From contig JAEZHY010000302.1 of the NCBI GenBank assembly GCA_023416335.1, positions 1-40,500 on the forward strand: DNA of 40,500 nt, written 5' to 3'. Position numbers and translations under genes: made by a program. This DNA is from Pseudomonadota bacterium. Its GTDB lineage: Bacteria > Desulfobacterota > Syntrophobacteria > Syntrophobacterales > Syntrophobacteraceae. This document shows, piece by piece, positions 26,330 to 35,414 of this stretch. Each line of letters begins with the position of its first letter. Within the stretch, counting starts at the first letter, position 1. The notes under the pieces are model-generated. The model ran no database searches and was not told where the DNA came from. It saw only the letters and a list, made by a program, of their open reading frames with translations.

Positions 26330-27022
26330 ATGAAGAGAAACCTTCTGTTCTCCTCATTCATGGGCGCTCTGGCGACGGCAATCATGACTTTGAGCCTGGT
26401 GGGCGTCACGGGCCCGAACTCTGCTGCGGCATCGGCTGCCGGCAATGTTATCACTTTGACGGGCACAGATTCGAAAACCGTACCGGGGAACCTCTCGGCC
26501 GGGGTTTACTTCCTTCGCGGCAAGGGGGGCGATGGGTTTCTCAGCCTCACCATCAAGGACAAAGCGGATGAGGTCCTCTACATAGATGTCATCAGCGACC
26601 CGGCTGCAACAAAGCTGGTCGCTGTCGGCGACGAGGGCTTCAAGCCCGGCGACGTGATCTTTGAGATCGATGCGATGGGCCCCTGGACCTTGACCATCAC
26701 AAAAGCGGACGTGTCGGCAGCGACGGCTCTGCCCCAGGTTCTGGCTGGGGCGGAGATGGCGGACGTCATCTCACAACCGTTCAAGGCGGGCGGCAACCTG
26801 ACGGTGAGCTACACTTACAAGGCGGAGCCCACGGGAACGGGTACCCTCGTGATCTGGAACGTCGGCACTGGGAAGTCTGTGCCAATGACGATGGCGCAAA
26901 TGATGTATGCCCCGAAGACCTCAGGCGGCTGGACCATGACGCTGCCAGAGACTGGTGTTTACATAGGCCGGACGACCTTCCCGAAAGGTTCGGCCGGCGG
27001 CGAGGTCAAGCTCTCCCAGTAA
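26330..27022 (+). CDS. Secreted beta-rich protein of unknown function
   Basis: A 230-residue protein I do not recognise. The first 35 residues (MKRNLLFSSFMGALATAIMT then a hydrophobic stretch and AAASAAG) form a Sec signal peptide. The mature part is Gly/Thr-rich and looks like one or two beta sandwiches: residues about 40-130 (LSAGVYFLRGKGGDGFLSL to WTLTITKAD) and 150-225 (AGGNLTVSYTYKA to GVYIGRTTF) may be two related units. No cysteine or catalytic motif is seen. GGGAGG lies seven bases before the ATG at 26330; ATG 26324 is possible. Its G+C seems higher than that of its AT-rich surroundings, and it stands alone between repeat regions. Confidence 0.75.
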   Translation: MKRNLLFSSFMGALATAIMTLSLVGVTGPNSAAASAAGNVITLTGTDSKTVPGNLSAGVYFLRGKGGDGFLSLTIKDKADEVLYIDVISDPAATKLVAVGDEGFKPGDVIFEIDAMGPWTLTITKADVSAATALPQVLAGAEMADVISQPFKAGGNLTVSYTYKAEPTGTGTLVIWNVGTGKSVPMTMAQMMYAPKTSGGWTMTLPETGVYIGRTTFPKGSAGGEVKLSQ

Positions 27023-28154
27023 AGGCTGCCCCGGAGAGAAACCGCTTCCAGCCCTGGATGACGCCGGCTGGAGTTCCGGCCCCCGCGCGCACCTGATGTT
27101 ACGAGGCAGACAACCGGCGCCCGTTTTTTATTCTCTTTTCTCTGGGATGAATTGCTCTCTTTCCTGAGGAGGAGGCAAAGGGGTTTCTTCGCCGTGTTCG
27201 GCCCAGGGCTCTGGGGGGCCGGGTATTTCGCGGGCGGTCGCTCCCTGTGGGAATACGTATTCGCTTCTCGGAAATCCATATAACCCAAGGACGCATCGAT
27301 TTCGATATTCTTGACGCACTTGCAGCTCTACGGACATCCTGGTCGGATTCAGTCTGGCAGCGCGGTCTGTCTTTTAATAAAGCAATAGCAGGATGAGTTC
27401 GGATTTCCGATGCAGATGTGAGCGTAGTGTGCTTAACAGCGAATTTCATGCCGGAGACCTCCCCGATGGTCTCAGACATGGAACCATCAGGAGATACCTG
27501 AGTTCCGCAGGGTTGAGTACTCGCCCTGACCCCGTCCCTGGTGGTTTACAACCATCTAGCATCCCGTATGCAGGTATCCTCATATCGTCATCTCTTCAGA
27601 GACTCCTCGATCTGGTCAAGATGCATCTTACGATGTATGGATCGAAAAAGCCGAAACTTATCCCCAAGACTGTGTGGTCTCATGAAATATCCCCTGTGAA
27701 CACCTGAATACTTTCATGTGGAAATGCCCGTCCAATACCTCCTGAGCAGTTTCAACCATTGGGGAGGTTTCCGGTATGAAATCCAGCGTTAAGCACACCA
27801 GATTTGCCCATAATAAATTCCGTGACTCGCGACCATGTGGAACGGGGCGGATAGGGTTCTTCAGAACGTCGCTCGATGTATGCGTCTAGCCCCGTGTTCC
27901 ATAACATGGGACGCATGGGGCTGGTTATGGATCGTATAGCCCACCGGATTTATCCACGGCGTTTTCGATGACTTGCGATCTTGCGGGAGGGGACGCGAGG
28001 CGTCACTCCACAGTGGGTCAATGTAAGACTCATGTCAAAGTGCTCTGCTTTCCGAATAATGTCGGCTATACGAACCCTCTTGTGCGCTTCGTGCACACGG
28101 ATGGACGAGCTATCCCGGCCACCCGCCGGAGGCTGGGCCGCAAAAGGGGAAATC
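27023..28154. other. Non-coding stretch with left copy of an inverted repeat
   Basis: No gene is supported. A T-run (CCCGTTTTTTATT, about 27117-27131) after weak hairpins may end the secreted-protein transcript. Small palindromes occur, for instance ACCTCC...GGAGGT (about 27738-27770). The last 300 bases are the left arm of the inverted repeat described separately. No transposase fragment was recognised. Confidence 0.55.
27836..28142 (+). repeat. Long inverted repeat, left arm
   Basis: About 300 bases match the reverse complement of 30687-31000 with scattered differences. Shared runs include CTTCAGAACGTCGCTCGATG, CACGGCGTTTTCGATGACTT, GACGCGAGGCGTCACTCCAC, and GTCGGCTATACGAACCCTCT. The arm ends 12 bases before the small ORF at 28155. 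Confidence 0.8.
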
Positions 28155-28367
28155 ATGCTGGAAGTACAACAAAGGATGGTTTGTTCACGTTGCAATAAAC
28201 AAGCCGAACAATTTCAGGTGATACCACGAGCAAACGGGTTGTCTGAACTGGAGGAAGTGGGAGAGTTTGAATGTCGCACGCGAATTCAAACATTTACGAA
28301 TAAGCGGCTGAATGATATCTATCGAGGGTCCTTATCCCCTAATGCCCCTGGAAGGGAACGCCATTGA
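28155..28367 (+). CDS. Small CxxC protein, unknown
   Basis: A possible 70-residue protein, unrecognised. It has a CSRC pair at residues 10-13 and a lone cysteine at 40, and an otherwise hydrophilic sequence ending SPNAPGRERH. AAAAGGGGAA lies just before the ATG. It begins 12 bases after the end of the left inverted-repeat arm and ends 12 bases before the sensor kinase start, so co-expression is likely if it is real. One CxxC pair is not enough for a zinc finger unless it dimerises. It could also be a chance frame. Confidence 0.45.
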   Translation: MLEVQQRMVCSRCNKQAEQFQVIPRANGLSELEEVGEFECRTRIQTFTNKRLNDIYRGSLSPNAPGRERH

Positions 28368-28379
28368 AAGGCAACACTT

Positions 28380-30542
28380 ATGAACGCGCACGATTACCAA
28401 GAGATCCGGCAACTTCTCGATGACTACCTGCGGATGTATGCATCTCGCGATGATCGGCTTACTGCCTGTTTCAGCGAGAACTTTTCCGGTTTTACCGGAG
28501 GTGGAGATTTCCTGGTCAAAGACAGGGGAGAATGGGTAGATATTACCCGCCAGGACTTCGCCCAGGTAAAAGATCCTATCCGAATCGAACTCAAGGACTT
28601 TGCCATTCAGTCATTGGCTGAAACGATTGCTGTTGCCACCAGCTTCTTCAAGATACACCTTCCATTCAAAGACCAGATCCTTTCTCGAGAGACCGCCCGC
28701 CTCGTGTTGATCTTCCGGAAGGAATCAGCAGGCTGGAAGATATCACACAGCAGCATTTCCATTCCCTATAATCTGGTTCGTGAAGGCGAGGTCTACCCAT
28801 TACAGGAACTGCTGGAGCGTAATCGGATCCTGGAGGATCTGATCACCGAAAGGACGATACAGCTTTCCGAAGCAAAGGATATTCTGCAGCAGACCAACGA
28901 GGAACTGTCCGGCCTGGCTCGAAAGATATGTGACAGCGAAGCCCACTTCCGTCTGCTGACGGAAGATGTACTTGACGTGGTCTGGAAAACCGACCGCGAT
29001 TTCATTTTCACCTACATCAGTCCGGCGGACGAGCGCCTGCGGGGCTATAGGGCTGAAGAGGTTATTGGACATCATATTTTTGAAGTGTTCACCGATGAGG
29101 GTGTGGCAATCGTAACGGAACTGATGCGACAGAGATGGGAGGACGAACAGAACGGAATTCACAGAGGCTCCATAACCTTTGAAGCGCCCCACCGCTGCAA
29201 AGACGGCAGAGTGTTATGGGGAGAAGTGCTCTCTAAACCCGAGCGCGATGCAAAGGGCTCGATTATCGGCTTCCACGGCATAACCAGGGAAATCACCGAG
29301 CGCAAACAGGCGGAAATAGAGAGGAAGAACCTGGAAGCCAGGAACCGGCAACTCCAGAAAGCTGAGAGCCTGGGCCGCATGGCCGGTGCTATTGCTCACT
29401 ACTTCAACAACCAGCTCGGAGTTGTGATTGGAAACCTGGATCTCGCCATAACGCGGATTGATCAAGGGACGGAACTCTACGGCAACGCGACCGCGGCGAT
29501 GCAAGCCGCCGGCAAAGCAGCGGAGATGAGCCGTCTGATGCTGACCTACCTCGGTAAATCATACGACAAGCATGAACCGCTGGACGTTTCCGAGACCTGT
29601 CTGCGAAGTCTGCCCATGCTCAACGCGATCATGCCGGCAGGTTTGAAGATTGAAACTGCACTGCCCTCGCCCGGCCCGGTGATCAAGGCCAACGCAAACC
29701 ATATACTCCAGGTCCTTACCAACCTGATCACAAATGCCCGGGAGGCCATGAGTGTCGATAGCGGCGCGCTCATTCAACTGAGCGTCAAAACAGTTAGCGC
29801 CGCTGATATCCAGGCGGCACACCGTTTCCCATGGGACTGGCATCCGCAAAACGATGCCCATGCCTGTTTGGAGGTCAGGGATGAGGGCTGCGGCATTAGC
29901 GATGAGGATATCGACAAGCTCTTCGATCCATTCTTTTCGACCAAATTCACCGGTCGAGGCATGGGACTTGCCGTGGTCCTGGGGATTGCGCGTGCACACG
30001 GTGGTGTCGTTACAGTCGAGAGCGAGCCGGGCCGGATGAGTGCATTCAGGGTCTTTTTCCCGATTTCCGGCGAAGCGGCTTCCCGAATATCGAACAAGGC
30101 AGAAAAGTTTGGAGGTGTCCCGATCCGTGACCTGTTCTCCAAAGATATGCAAGCCAGAGGCGCGGTTCTTGTCGTGGAAGATGATGACATGCTGCGCAGC
30201 ATGGCCGCGGCCATGCTCAAGCGGCTGGGTTTTTCCGTACTTGAAGCGAAGGACGGCGTCGAAGGAGTTGAGGTGTTTCGTATGCAACAGGCCGTGATCC
30301 GTTGCGTCATTTGCGACCTGACCATGCCTCGCCTGAACGGATGGGAGACAATCGCCACCATGCGCAAGATCGTGCCCGGCATTCCGGTGATCCTGGCCAG
30401 CGGTTACGACGAGGCGCATGTCAGGGCAGGCGGGCCTCTCGAATTGCCCATGGTCTTTTTGGGCAAGCCTTATAATTTCAAAACACTCAGCGAAGCGATC
30501 GACAACGCTCTGAAAATACGTGATAAAAATCAGTTACTTTGA
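28380..30542 (+). CDS. Hybrid sensor: NTF2-like, PAS, histidine kinase, receiver
   Basis: A 720-residue cytoplasmic hybrid kinase. Residues 1-137 resemble an NTF2/SnoaL-like domain (LLDDYLRMYASRDDRLTACF, IFRKESAGWKISHSSIS), a possible ligand pocket; 138-185 a coiled coil; about 186-310 a PAS domain ending FHGITREITERKQ; 330-400 the dimerisation part with His340 in AGAIAHYFNNQLG; 435-560 HATPase_c (LTNLITNAREAM, DEGCGI, GRGMGLAVV); 594-715 a receiver with Asp646 in ICDLTMPRLNG. The residue after His340 is Tyr, where Asp or Glu is usual, and that residue helps phosphoryl transfer. AAAGG lies upstream of the ATG. No DNA-binding output is present. It is framed by a long inverted repeat. Confidence 0.9.
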   Translation: MNAHDYQEIRQLLDDYLRMYASRDDRLTACFSENFSGFTGGGDFLVKDRGEWVDITRQDFAQVKDPIRIELKDFAIQSLAETIAVATSFFKIHLPFKDQILSRETARLVLIFRKESAGWKISHSSISIPYNLVREGEVYPLQELLERNRILEDLITERTIQLSEAKDILQQTNEELSGLARKICDSEAHFRLLTEDVLDVVWKTDRDFIFTYISPADERLRGYRAEEVIGHHIFEVFTDEGVAIVTELMRQRWEDEQNGIHRGSITFEAPHRCKDGRVLWGEVLSKPERDAKGSIIGFHGITREITERKQAEIERKNLEARNRQLQKAESLGRMAGAIAHYFNNQLGVVIGNLDLAITRIDQGTELYGNATAAMQAAGKAAEMSRLMLTYLGKSYDKHEPLDVSETCLRSLPMLNAIMPAGLKIETALPSPGPVIKANANHILQVLTNLITNAREAMSVDSGALIQLSVKTVSAADIQAAHRFPWDWHPQNDAHACLEVRDEGCGISDEDIDKLFDPFFSTKFTGRGMGLAVVLGIARAHGGVVTVESEPGRMSAFRVFFPISGEAASRISNKAEKFGGVPIRDLFSKDMQARGAVLVVEDDDMLRSMAAAMLKRLGFSVLEAKDGVEGVEVFRMQQAVIRCVICDLTMPRLNGWETIATMRKIVPGIPVILASGYDEAHVRAGGPLELPMVFLGKPYNFKTLSEAIDNALKIRDKNQLL

Positions 30543-31022
30543 CATCATAACAGGACGAAAAATTTTACTGTTTTGCTCTTCCGTCAGCACATATACGATA
30601 CCGGGTAGAGTAGAGATGGAACCAGAAGTTGTTTAGGCCACATGTTTCCAATGTATCTGCCCTTTCGGGCGTTCTGGCAAAAGGCATGCGGCCCGGCTCC
30701 GGCGGATGGCCCGGATAGCGTCTATTCGGGTGCGCGAAGTGCATAAGAGGGTTCGTATAGCCGACATTTTCGGAAGGCAGAGCACTTTGACATGAGTCTT
30801 CCATCGGCCCAGTGTGGAGTGACGCCTCGCGTCCCATCCCGCAAGATCGCAAGTCATCGAAAACGCCGTGGACAAGTCCGGCTTTTCGATCCATAACCAT
30901 CCGCATGCCTCCCATGGGGTTTCAGTTATGGAACACGGGTCAGACGCATACATCGAGCGACGTTCTGAAGAACCATATCCGCCCCTTTCCACACTCCAGA
31001 AATTTCCCGGTTGCTCAAAAAT
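30543..31022. other. Intergenic stretch with right arm of the inverted repeat
   Basis: No gene is supported; the two minus-strand frames here are the repeat sequence read through. The first 145 bases show nothing notable. Confidence 0.65.
30687..31000 (-). repeat. Long inverted repeat, right arm
   Basis: Read on the minus strand it parallels 27836-28142: GGGGCGGATATGGTTCTTCAG at the start, then GTTATGGATCG, CACGGCGTTTTCGATGACTT, GACGCGAGGCGTCACTCCAC and AATGTCGGCTATACGAACCC. Small indels separate the copies. The pair encloses 28143-30686. Confidence 0.8.
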
Positions 31023-31637
31023 TCAGGCGGGATTTTCAGGGAGAAGCTTTCCCCTGTGGTTCAGGCAGTGAAGGCATGACCTGCGCTCTTCCACTTTGAG
31101 CAGGCTTACGGAACCGGTGTCCACCGATATCCGGTCCCAGGAATCGAGTTTGATCCCGGCATAATGGGCGATTATCGTCTTTATGGGGTCCGCGTGGCTT
31201 ACCAGGGCGATTGTGCCGTCCGGGAACTGCTTTCTGAGGCTTTCCACTTCCGCCACCATACGAGCCTGGACCTCGAAAATATGCTCGCCGCCCGGGATGC
31301 GCGTCCCGGTCCGGAATAGATTGAAACGGCGCCACATTTCGACCGGTTCCAACCGGACGAAATCGAGGCCCGTCCATTCGCCGACATCTACTTCGTTCAG
31401 TCCGTGACGTATCTCAATAGTCAGGTCTTTGCTCTCTGCTATCGGGCCGGCGGTTTCGAGCGCCCTTTCAAGCGGGCTGCTGCAAATGCACGAGATGGGG
31501 AACGTCGCGAGACAATCCACCAGTTCACGAACCTGGGACCTGCCCTCGTCGTTCAGGTGCACTCCGGGCATCCTGCCGGCAAGTACACGGCCGACCATAT
31601 CCGTATTACCGTGCCTGATAAGAAGAAAGAGAGACAT
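31023..31637 (-). CDS. Histidine phosphatase (phosphoglycerate mutase family)
   Basis: A 204-residue branch-1 histidine phosphatase. LIRHGNTD gives catalytic His9 with Arg8, SSPLERA gives Arg58, NEVDVGEW gives Glu82, and LVSHADP gives His148, so the phosphate pocket is complete. Such enzymes include CobC-like and sugar-phosphate phosphatases. It is the last gene of the CgeB-like series, 99 bases after the previous stop, so hydrolysis of a sugar phosphate in the glycan pathway is plausible; a role in cobalamin or glycolysis is not supported by the surroundings. AGAGG lies eight bases before the ATG. The C-terminus (ERRSCLHCLNHRGK) is unusual and has two cysteines. Confidence 0.87.
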   Translation of the reverse strand: MSLFLLIRHGNTDMVGRVLAGRMPGVHLNDEGRSQVRELVDCLATFPISCICSSPLERALETAGPIAESKDLTIEIRHGLNEVDVGEWTGLDFVRLEPVEMWRRFNLFRTGTRIPGGEHIFEVQARMVAEVESLRKQFPDGTIALVSHADPIKTIIAHYAGIKLDSWDRISVDTGSVSLLKVEERRSCLHCLNHRGKLLPENPA

Positions 31638-31736
31638 GGGCCAACCTCTGCATCACGGGGCAATTTATTTTTAATTTGTATTATAGCATGCAAACGGTTG
31701 CAACATTTTCCTCTGCGATCTCTGCGGAGAGATTTC

Positions 31737-32861
31737 CTACCCGGCGCAGACAATCTCCTTCCGTTTGCGGCAGGAAAGGGGGCCGCCGTTCAGCAGAGCG
31801 TATGCAAAATTCTCCAGTTCCTCGGCCCGATGCGCCGCAGTATGGGCGGAAAGCACTCTCTGCCTGGCCCTTTCCCCAATTTCCGCCCGCTCTTCTTCGG
31901 ATATTTCCACCAGGTATCTTGAAACATCCTTTGCATCCCCGGCGATGAGGATCTCCTTGCCGACGCCGAAAAAGGTATCCAGTCCGTTCCACCAGTCGCT
32001 GATTATCGGAGTGCCGCAGGCAGCGGCTTCAAAGAGGCGCACGCTCGGAGAGTAGCCTGCCCTGGTCATATCGGCCCGGGTAAGGTTCAAAGTGAAGGAT
32101 TGTGAATTGTAGAAGTTCCGGTGTTCGCGGGGGGATATATGGTCCACCCGCTCGACGTTCTCCGGCCAGTCTATGTTCGAAGGATACAGAGGGCCGGCTA
32201 CGACGAAGCGGGCCGTTCTCCAGTTCCGCGCCGGTTCGATCATGAGCCGGTCCAGAAGCACCTGCCTGTCGTTACTGTACGTACCGATGTATCCCAGAAT
32301 CCACCGGGATTCCTTATCCTCGGGGAAATAATACTCGGGATCGACTGAGCAATAGAGGGCTGCCGCAACGGGGGCGCCGTATTTTCTTTCCAGCAGTTTC
32401 AGGATCGGTCCGCCGGTGAATGAGAAATATATATCGTAGCAGGGTATCAATTCCGGCGTAAGGTATTCCCTGTCGCCGCTTCGAAGTTTAGCCAGCGTGA
32501 CGGGGGTGTCTATGTCATAGAACGCTGTGGCTCCGCGGGCATTTTCGGTAACCCATTTACCGACCTGGACCCCGTCGGGCACATACGATCCGACCATAAC
32601 GAAGTCGGCGTCCCGAATTTCCCTCATGAATCGGATCTTGAGTTCATCCAGCGAGGAATAGAGTTCAGTGCGTCCAAAGGGCGGATCGGGCAAATCGCGA
32701 TTGGATGCATACCAGGGCATATCCCGTTCCAGGAACAGGACGTCGTGGCCTCTTGCCGCAAGCTGGCGGACGAGGCCCCGGTATGTTGTCGCATGCCCGT
32801 TTCCCCATGACGAGGTAATCGAAAGACCCAGGAACACAATCTTAAGCGGCCAGGAACTCAT
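31737..32861 (-). CDS. CgeB-like glycosyltransferase 1
   Basis: A 374-residue protein of the CgeB/Glyco_trans_1_2 type, a retaining GT-B family. The N-terminal KIVFLGLSITSSWGNGHATT loop, the middle GYIGTYSNDRQVLL and the C-terminal SVRLFEAAACGTPIISDWW donor-side motif, with DxxxYLVEI later, are the marks. Bacterial CgeB modifies the spore surface in Bacillus, but the family is wide and its sugars mostly unknown. The ATG has a weak AAAGG site. It follows a second family member by about 60 bases. Its first 60 residues align by eye with the next two copies, so the three genes likely arose by duplication. Confidence 0.85.
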   Translation of the reverse strand: MSSWPLKIVFLGLSITSSWGNGHATTYRGLVRQLAARGHDVLFLERDMPWYASNRDLPDPPFGRTELYSSLDELKIRFMREIRDADFVMVGSYVPDGVQVGKWVTENARGATAFYDIDTPVTLAKLRSGDREYLTPELIPCYDIYFSFTGGPILKLLERKYGAPVAAALYCSVDPEYYFPEDKESRWILGYIGTYSNDRQVLLDRLMIEPARNWRTARFVVAGPLYPSNIDWPENVERVDHISPREHRNFYNSQSFTLNLTRADMTRAGYSPSVRLFEAAACGTPIISDWWNGLDTFFGVGKEILIAGDAKDVSRYLVEISEEERAEIGERARQRVLSAHTAAHRAEELENFAYALLNGGPLSCRKRKEIVCAG

Positions 32862-32922
32862 TCACGAACCTTTGCAGCATTTGAAAACCGTTGGTTGTAT
32901 ATCCTACCCGTTCGAGACGCCG

Positions 32923-34011
32923 TTAATCCGGAGCCCCGTTGAAGAGCACATTCTCGAACAACTCTGCCCTGTGTGCGTACGTGTGTTCGGCGAGGACACG
33001 CTTCCTGGCCGCATCTCCGATCGTTCTCGCACGTTCCGGCGTGAGCGAGGCAACGCACTCGGAAACTTCGGGCCCGTTGCTTGCCAGGAGCACTTCCTTT
33101 CCGGGCTGGAGAAAAAGGTCCACTCCTTCCCAGGCATCCGAAATGATGCAGGAACCGGCGCCGGCCGCTTCGAACACACGCGTTGCGGGGGAAAACCCAT
33201 AGCGTGCCATACTTTCCCTGCTGATATTGAGAACTGCGCGGGCGGAACAGTTCAGCGCGTTATGGTCGGCGGTATAAACGTGGCCGATGTACTTTACGCT
33301 TTTCGGCATTTCCTTGTCCGTCCATCCGTTTCCGCCCAGGAGGAAACGGCGTTTCGGCATCGCTGAAGCCGGTTTCAGGAAGAATTCCTCGACTCGTTTC
33401 TCCCTGTCCGGCAGCCGGTTCCCCAGAAAACATAAATCGCACCGGAACCGGGGCTCCGCGGGGACGGGGAAATGAGTAGCCGGGTCGAGTGCGTTGTATA
33501 TGGGAACGCATTTCTTCGCGCCCAGCCGTGTATATTCAGTGACGACCGGGTCGCCTCCGCCGTATGTAAAAATGAAATCGTAACGGGGAATGAGCAGCCG
33601 GAAGAAATCGTCCGGATGGGTCCGGACCCGGTCAAGAGTGGCCGGTGCGTCAACATCCCAGAAGGCAACAAGCCTGCCTCTGCCCTGAAGGGAAAGAACG
33701 GCGGATTCTAGCAGGTCGTCGAATACGCCGACCCCGCTTGCCTTCACCACCAGGTCGAATGACTTCGCGGCCTCCAGCGCGTCATAAGCATATTTCTCAC
33801 TCTGGGCGGAGTAGACGACGACATTGGCCCAGGGCGGATCGGGGATGTCCCTGTGTTTCTGCCTTTCGTAGGCGTCGGGCTCAAAGAAGGTGATCCTGTG
33901 CCCGCGCTCGTGAAGGGCCCTGATAATGCCCCGGTAATACGTTGCAGCCCCGTTCCAGTAGGCCGATACCAGGCTGGATCCGAAAAAGGCTATATTCAAC
34001 CCACGAGACAT
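32923..34011 (-). CDS. CgeB-like glycosyltransferase 2
   Basis: A 362-residue GT-B protein with the layout of its neighbours: NIAFFGSSLVSAYWNGAATY at the start, CDLCFLGNRLPDREKRV in the middle and the ATRVFEAAGAGSCIISDAW donor motif near residue 275. A good GAGGAGA site precedes the ATG. It starts 12 bases after copy 3, so these two are surely one transcription unit. The shared N-terminal pattern, RGIIRALHERGHRITFFEPD, suggests the same type of nucleotide-sugar donor in all three, while the loops differ, fitting sequential addition of sugars to one chain. Confidence 0.85.
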   Translation of the reverse strand: MSRGLNIAFFGSSLVSAYWNGAATYYRGIIRALHERGHRITFFEPDAYERQKHRDIPDPPWANVVVYSAQSEKYAYDALEAAKSFDLVVKASGVGVFDDLLESAVLSLQGRGRLVAFWDVDAPATLDRVRTHPDDFFRLLIPRYDFIFTYGGGDPVVTEYTRLGAKKCVPIYNALDPATHFPVPAEPRFRCDLCFLGNRLPDREKRVEEFFLKPASAMPKRRFLLGGNGWTDKEMPKSVKYIGHVYTADHNALNCSARAVLNISRESMARYGFSPATRVFEAAGAGSCIISDAWEGVDLFLQPGKEVLLASNGPEVSECVASLTPERARTIGDAARKRVLAEHTYAHRAELFENVLFNGAPD

Positions 34012-34023
34012 ATATCTCCTCGA

Positions 34024-35127
34024 TTATCGACTGCCGTTGAGGCCTATTTCCCCGCCGATGCGGAGCAGCTCGTCCACGCGATGTTTGCAGGTGTGTTTCG
34101 CAAGAACCGTACGCATTCCGTGAGAAGCGAGTTCTTTGGACAGTTCTCTGTCGTTGAGCAAGGATTTCAGATGCCTGCGCATCTCTTCGCCATTTCTCGC
34201 TACGAGAAAATCTTTTCCGGGCGAGAAGAGCCCCTCGGCATCCTCCCAGGGGGAGCAGACCAGCGGAATGCCGCAGGCAAGCGCCTCAAAAGGGCGAATG
34301 GTCGGTATCCCCGGGAGAAGCTCCACGTATGGCCTTCTCGGAATATGTACAGTCGCCCCGGACTTAGCGAATATCTCGGGTACCTCGTAGTTCGGAAGCC
34401 AACCGGAGTAATCGATTCCGGCCCGTTTCAAACTCGAAATCCCCGACTCGGGATATCGAACCCCGAATGCCTTTCCCTTCAAACCGAGCGATCCGACGGG
34501 TTCGACCAGAAATTCATTCAGTTCGCGCGTTCGTTCTTCATCTCCCCAGTTTCCGACCCAGACGACATCGTTCTCCCGTGCCTCTCCGGGGATCGGTCGG
34601 AAGACCCTGGTATCGGCCGCTTCATGCCAGACCCAGACCCTTTCAGCCCAGCCCTTGGAGAGGTACCGATCGCGGATTACCCGTCCATAAGCCAGAACTC
34701 CGTCGTATTGCTCCAGGGCAAGGCGCCCGAAATTATCTCCTTCCGTAAGAGACCTGTGGTGCGTATCGTGGAAGAGGAGTCGATATGTGCCTGTCCGCCT
34801 GCGGTGTGCTCCCAGCTCTCTTATGAATCCGGGCTCGTTCCATTCGTGTGCGATGACGAGATCCGCGCTCCACAGGGTGGAGTCGAGATCGATGGAATCC
34901 GGATGAAAGAAATGGGCCTGAAGTTGCGGGAACCGCTCTTTAAATTTGCGGACCGGTTCCTCTCCGTACCGGGCAACAAGGTTTGAGAGGCTCCATCCGT
35001 TTTCGGGTTCAAAGACCTTAACGGAGTGACCTCTTTCAATCAGTTCCGTGGAAATCCCCCTCAGGAAATGCGCGTTGCCGTGATTCCAGTCGGAAATGAG
35101 CGATTGATAAAACATTACGATCCGCAA
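34024..35127 (-). CDS. CgeB-like glycosyltransferase 3
   Basis: A 367-residue GT-B protein. IVMFYQSLISDWNHGNAHFL opens it, NDVVWVGNWGDEERTRE is the hinge region, and IRPFEALACGIPLVCSPWED is the donor motif. The frame begins with TTG at 35127 with AGGAG seven bases upstream; the next ATG is four codons later. It opens the histidine phosphatase-CgeB transcription unit; a 438-base gap with direct repeats separates it from the glycosyltransferase of the epimerase-radical SAM operon. Confidence 0.85.
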   Translation of the reverse strand: MRIVMFYQSLISDWNHGNAHFLRGISTELIERGHSVKVFEPENGWSLSNLVARYGEEPVRKFKERFPQLQAHFFHPDSIDLDSTLWSADLVIAHEWNEPGFIRELGAHRRRTGTYRLLFHDTHHRSLTEGDNFGRLALEQYDGVLAYGRVIRDRYLSKGWAERVWVWHEAADTRVFRPIPGEARENDVVWVGNWGDEERTRELNEFLVEPVGSLGLKGKAFGVRYPESGISSLKRAGIDYSGWLPNYEVPEIFAKSGATVHIPRRPYVELLPGIPTIRPFEALACGIPLVCSPWEDAEGLFSPGKDFLVARNGEEMRRHLKSLLNDRELSKELASHGMRTVLAKHTCKHRVDELLRIGGEIGLNGSR

Positions 35128-35208
35128 TAAAGGCTCCTGTTGTCATTGATGGCCGGCTTTTGTCCACCCTCCGTTCGCTGGCTCCCGGGCATTTTTCGAC
35201 TAAGCCCC

Positions 35209-35283
35209 AATCCCGTCATCCCGGCAGTGCTTTTGAGCCGGGAACCAGGTTTTTAAAGGTCTTGAATTCACGATTAATCCGCC
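35209..35283 (+). repeat. Direct repeat copy 1 (CCCGTCATCCCGGC type)
   Basis: About 75 bases match 35415-35491 with few differences. Inside, CCCGGC...GCCGGG can form a hairpin. Common shared text is CCCGTCATCCCGGCAGT, TTTTGAGCCGGG and AAAGGTCTTGAATTCACGAT. Confidence 0.7.
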
Positions 35284-35414
35284 CCAAAGCCTGGATTCCG
35301 GTGCGAACTTGTCCTGATCGAAGAGAAGGGCCGGAATGACGAAATCGCTGCCCACAGCCCATCCGGGGCTTCCGCGGTGGTTTGGGCAACAGCCCCATCT
35401 TTGGACAGAACCCT

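Noticed and set aside
27023..27835. Insertion sequence remnant
   Set aside because: No transposase motif, terminal repeat pair or target duplication could be recognised by eye.
30565..30992. Two minus-strand frames of about 116-119 residues
   Set aside because: They are the right arm of the inverted repeat read in two phases; the left arm gives differing frames with shifts, so no coding constraint is evident.
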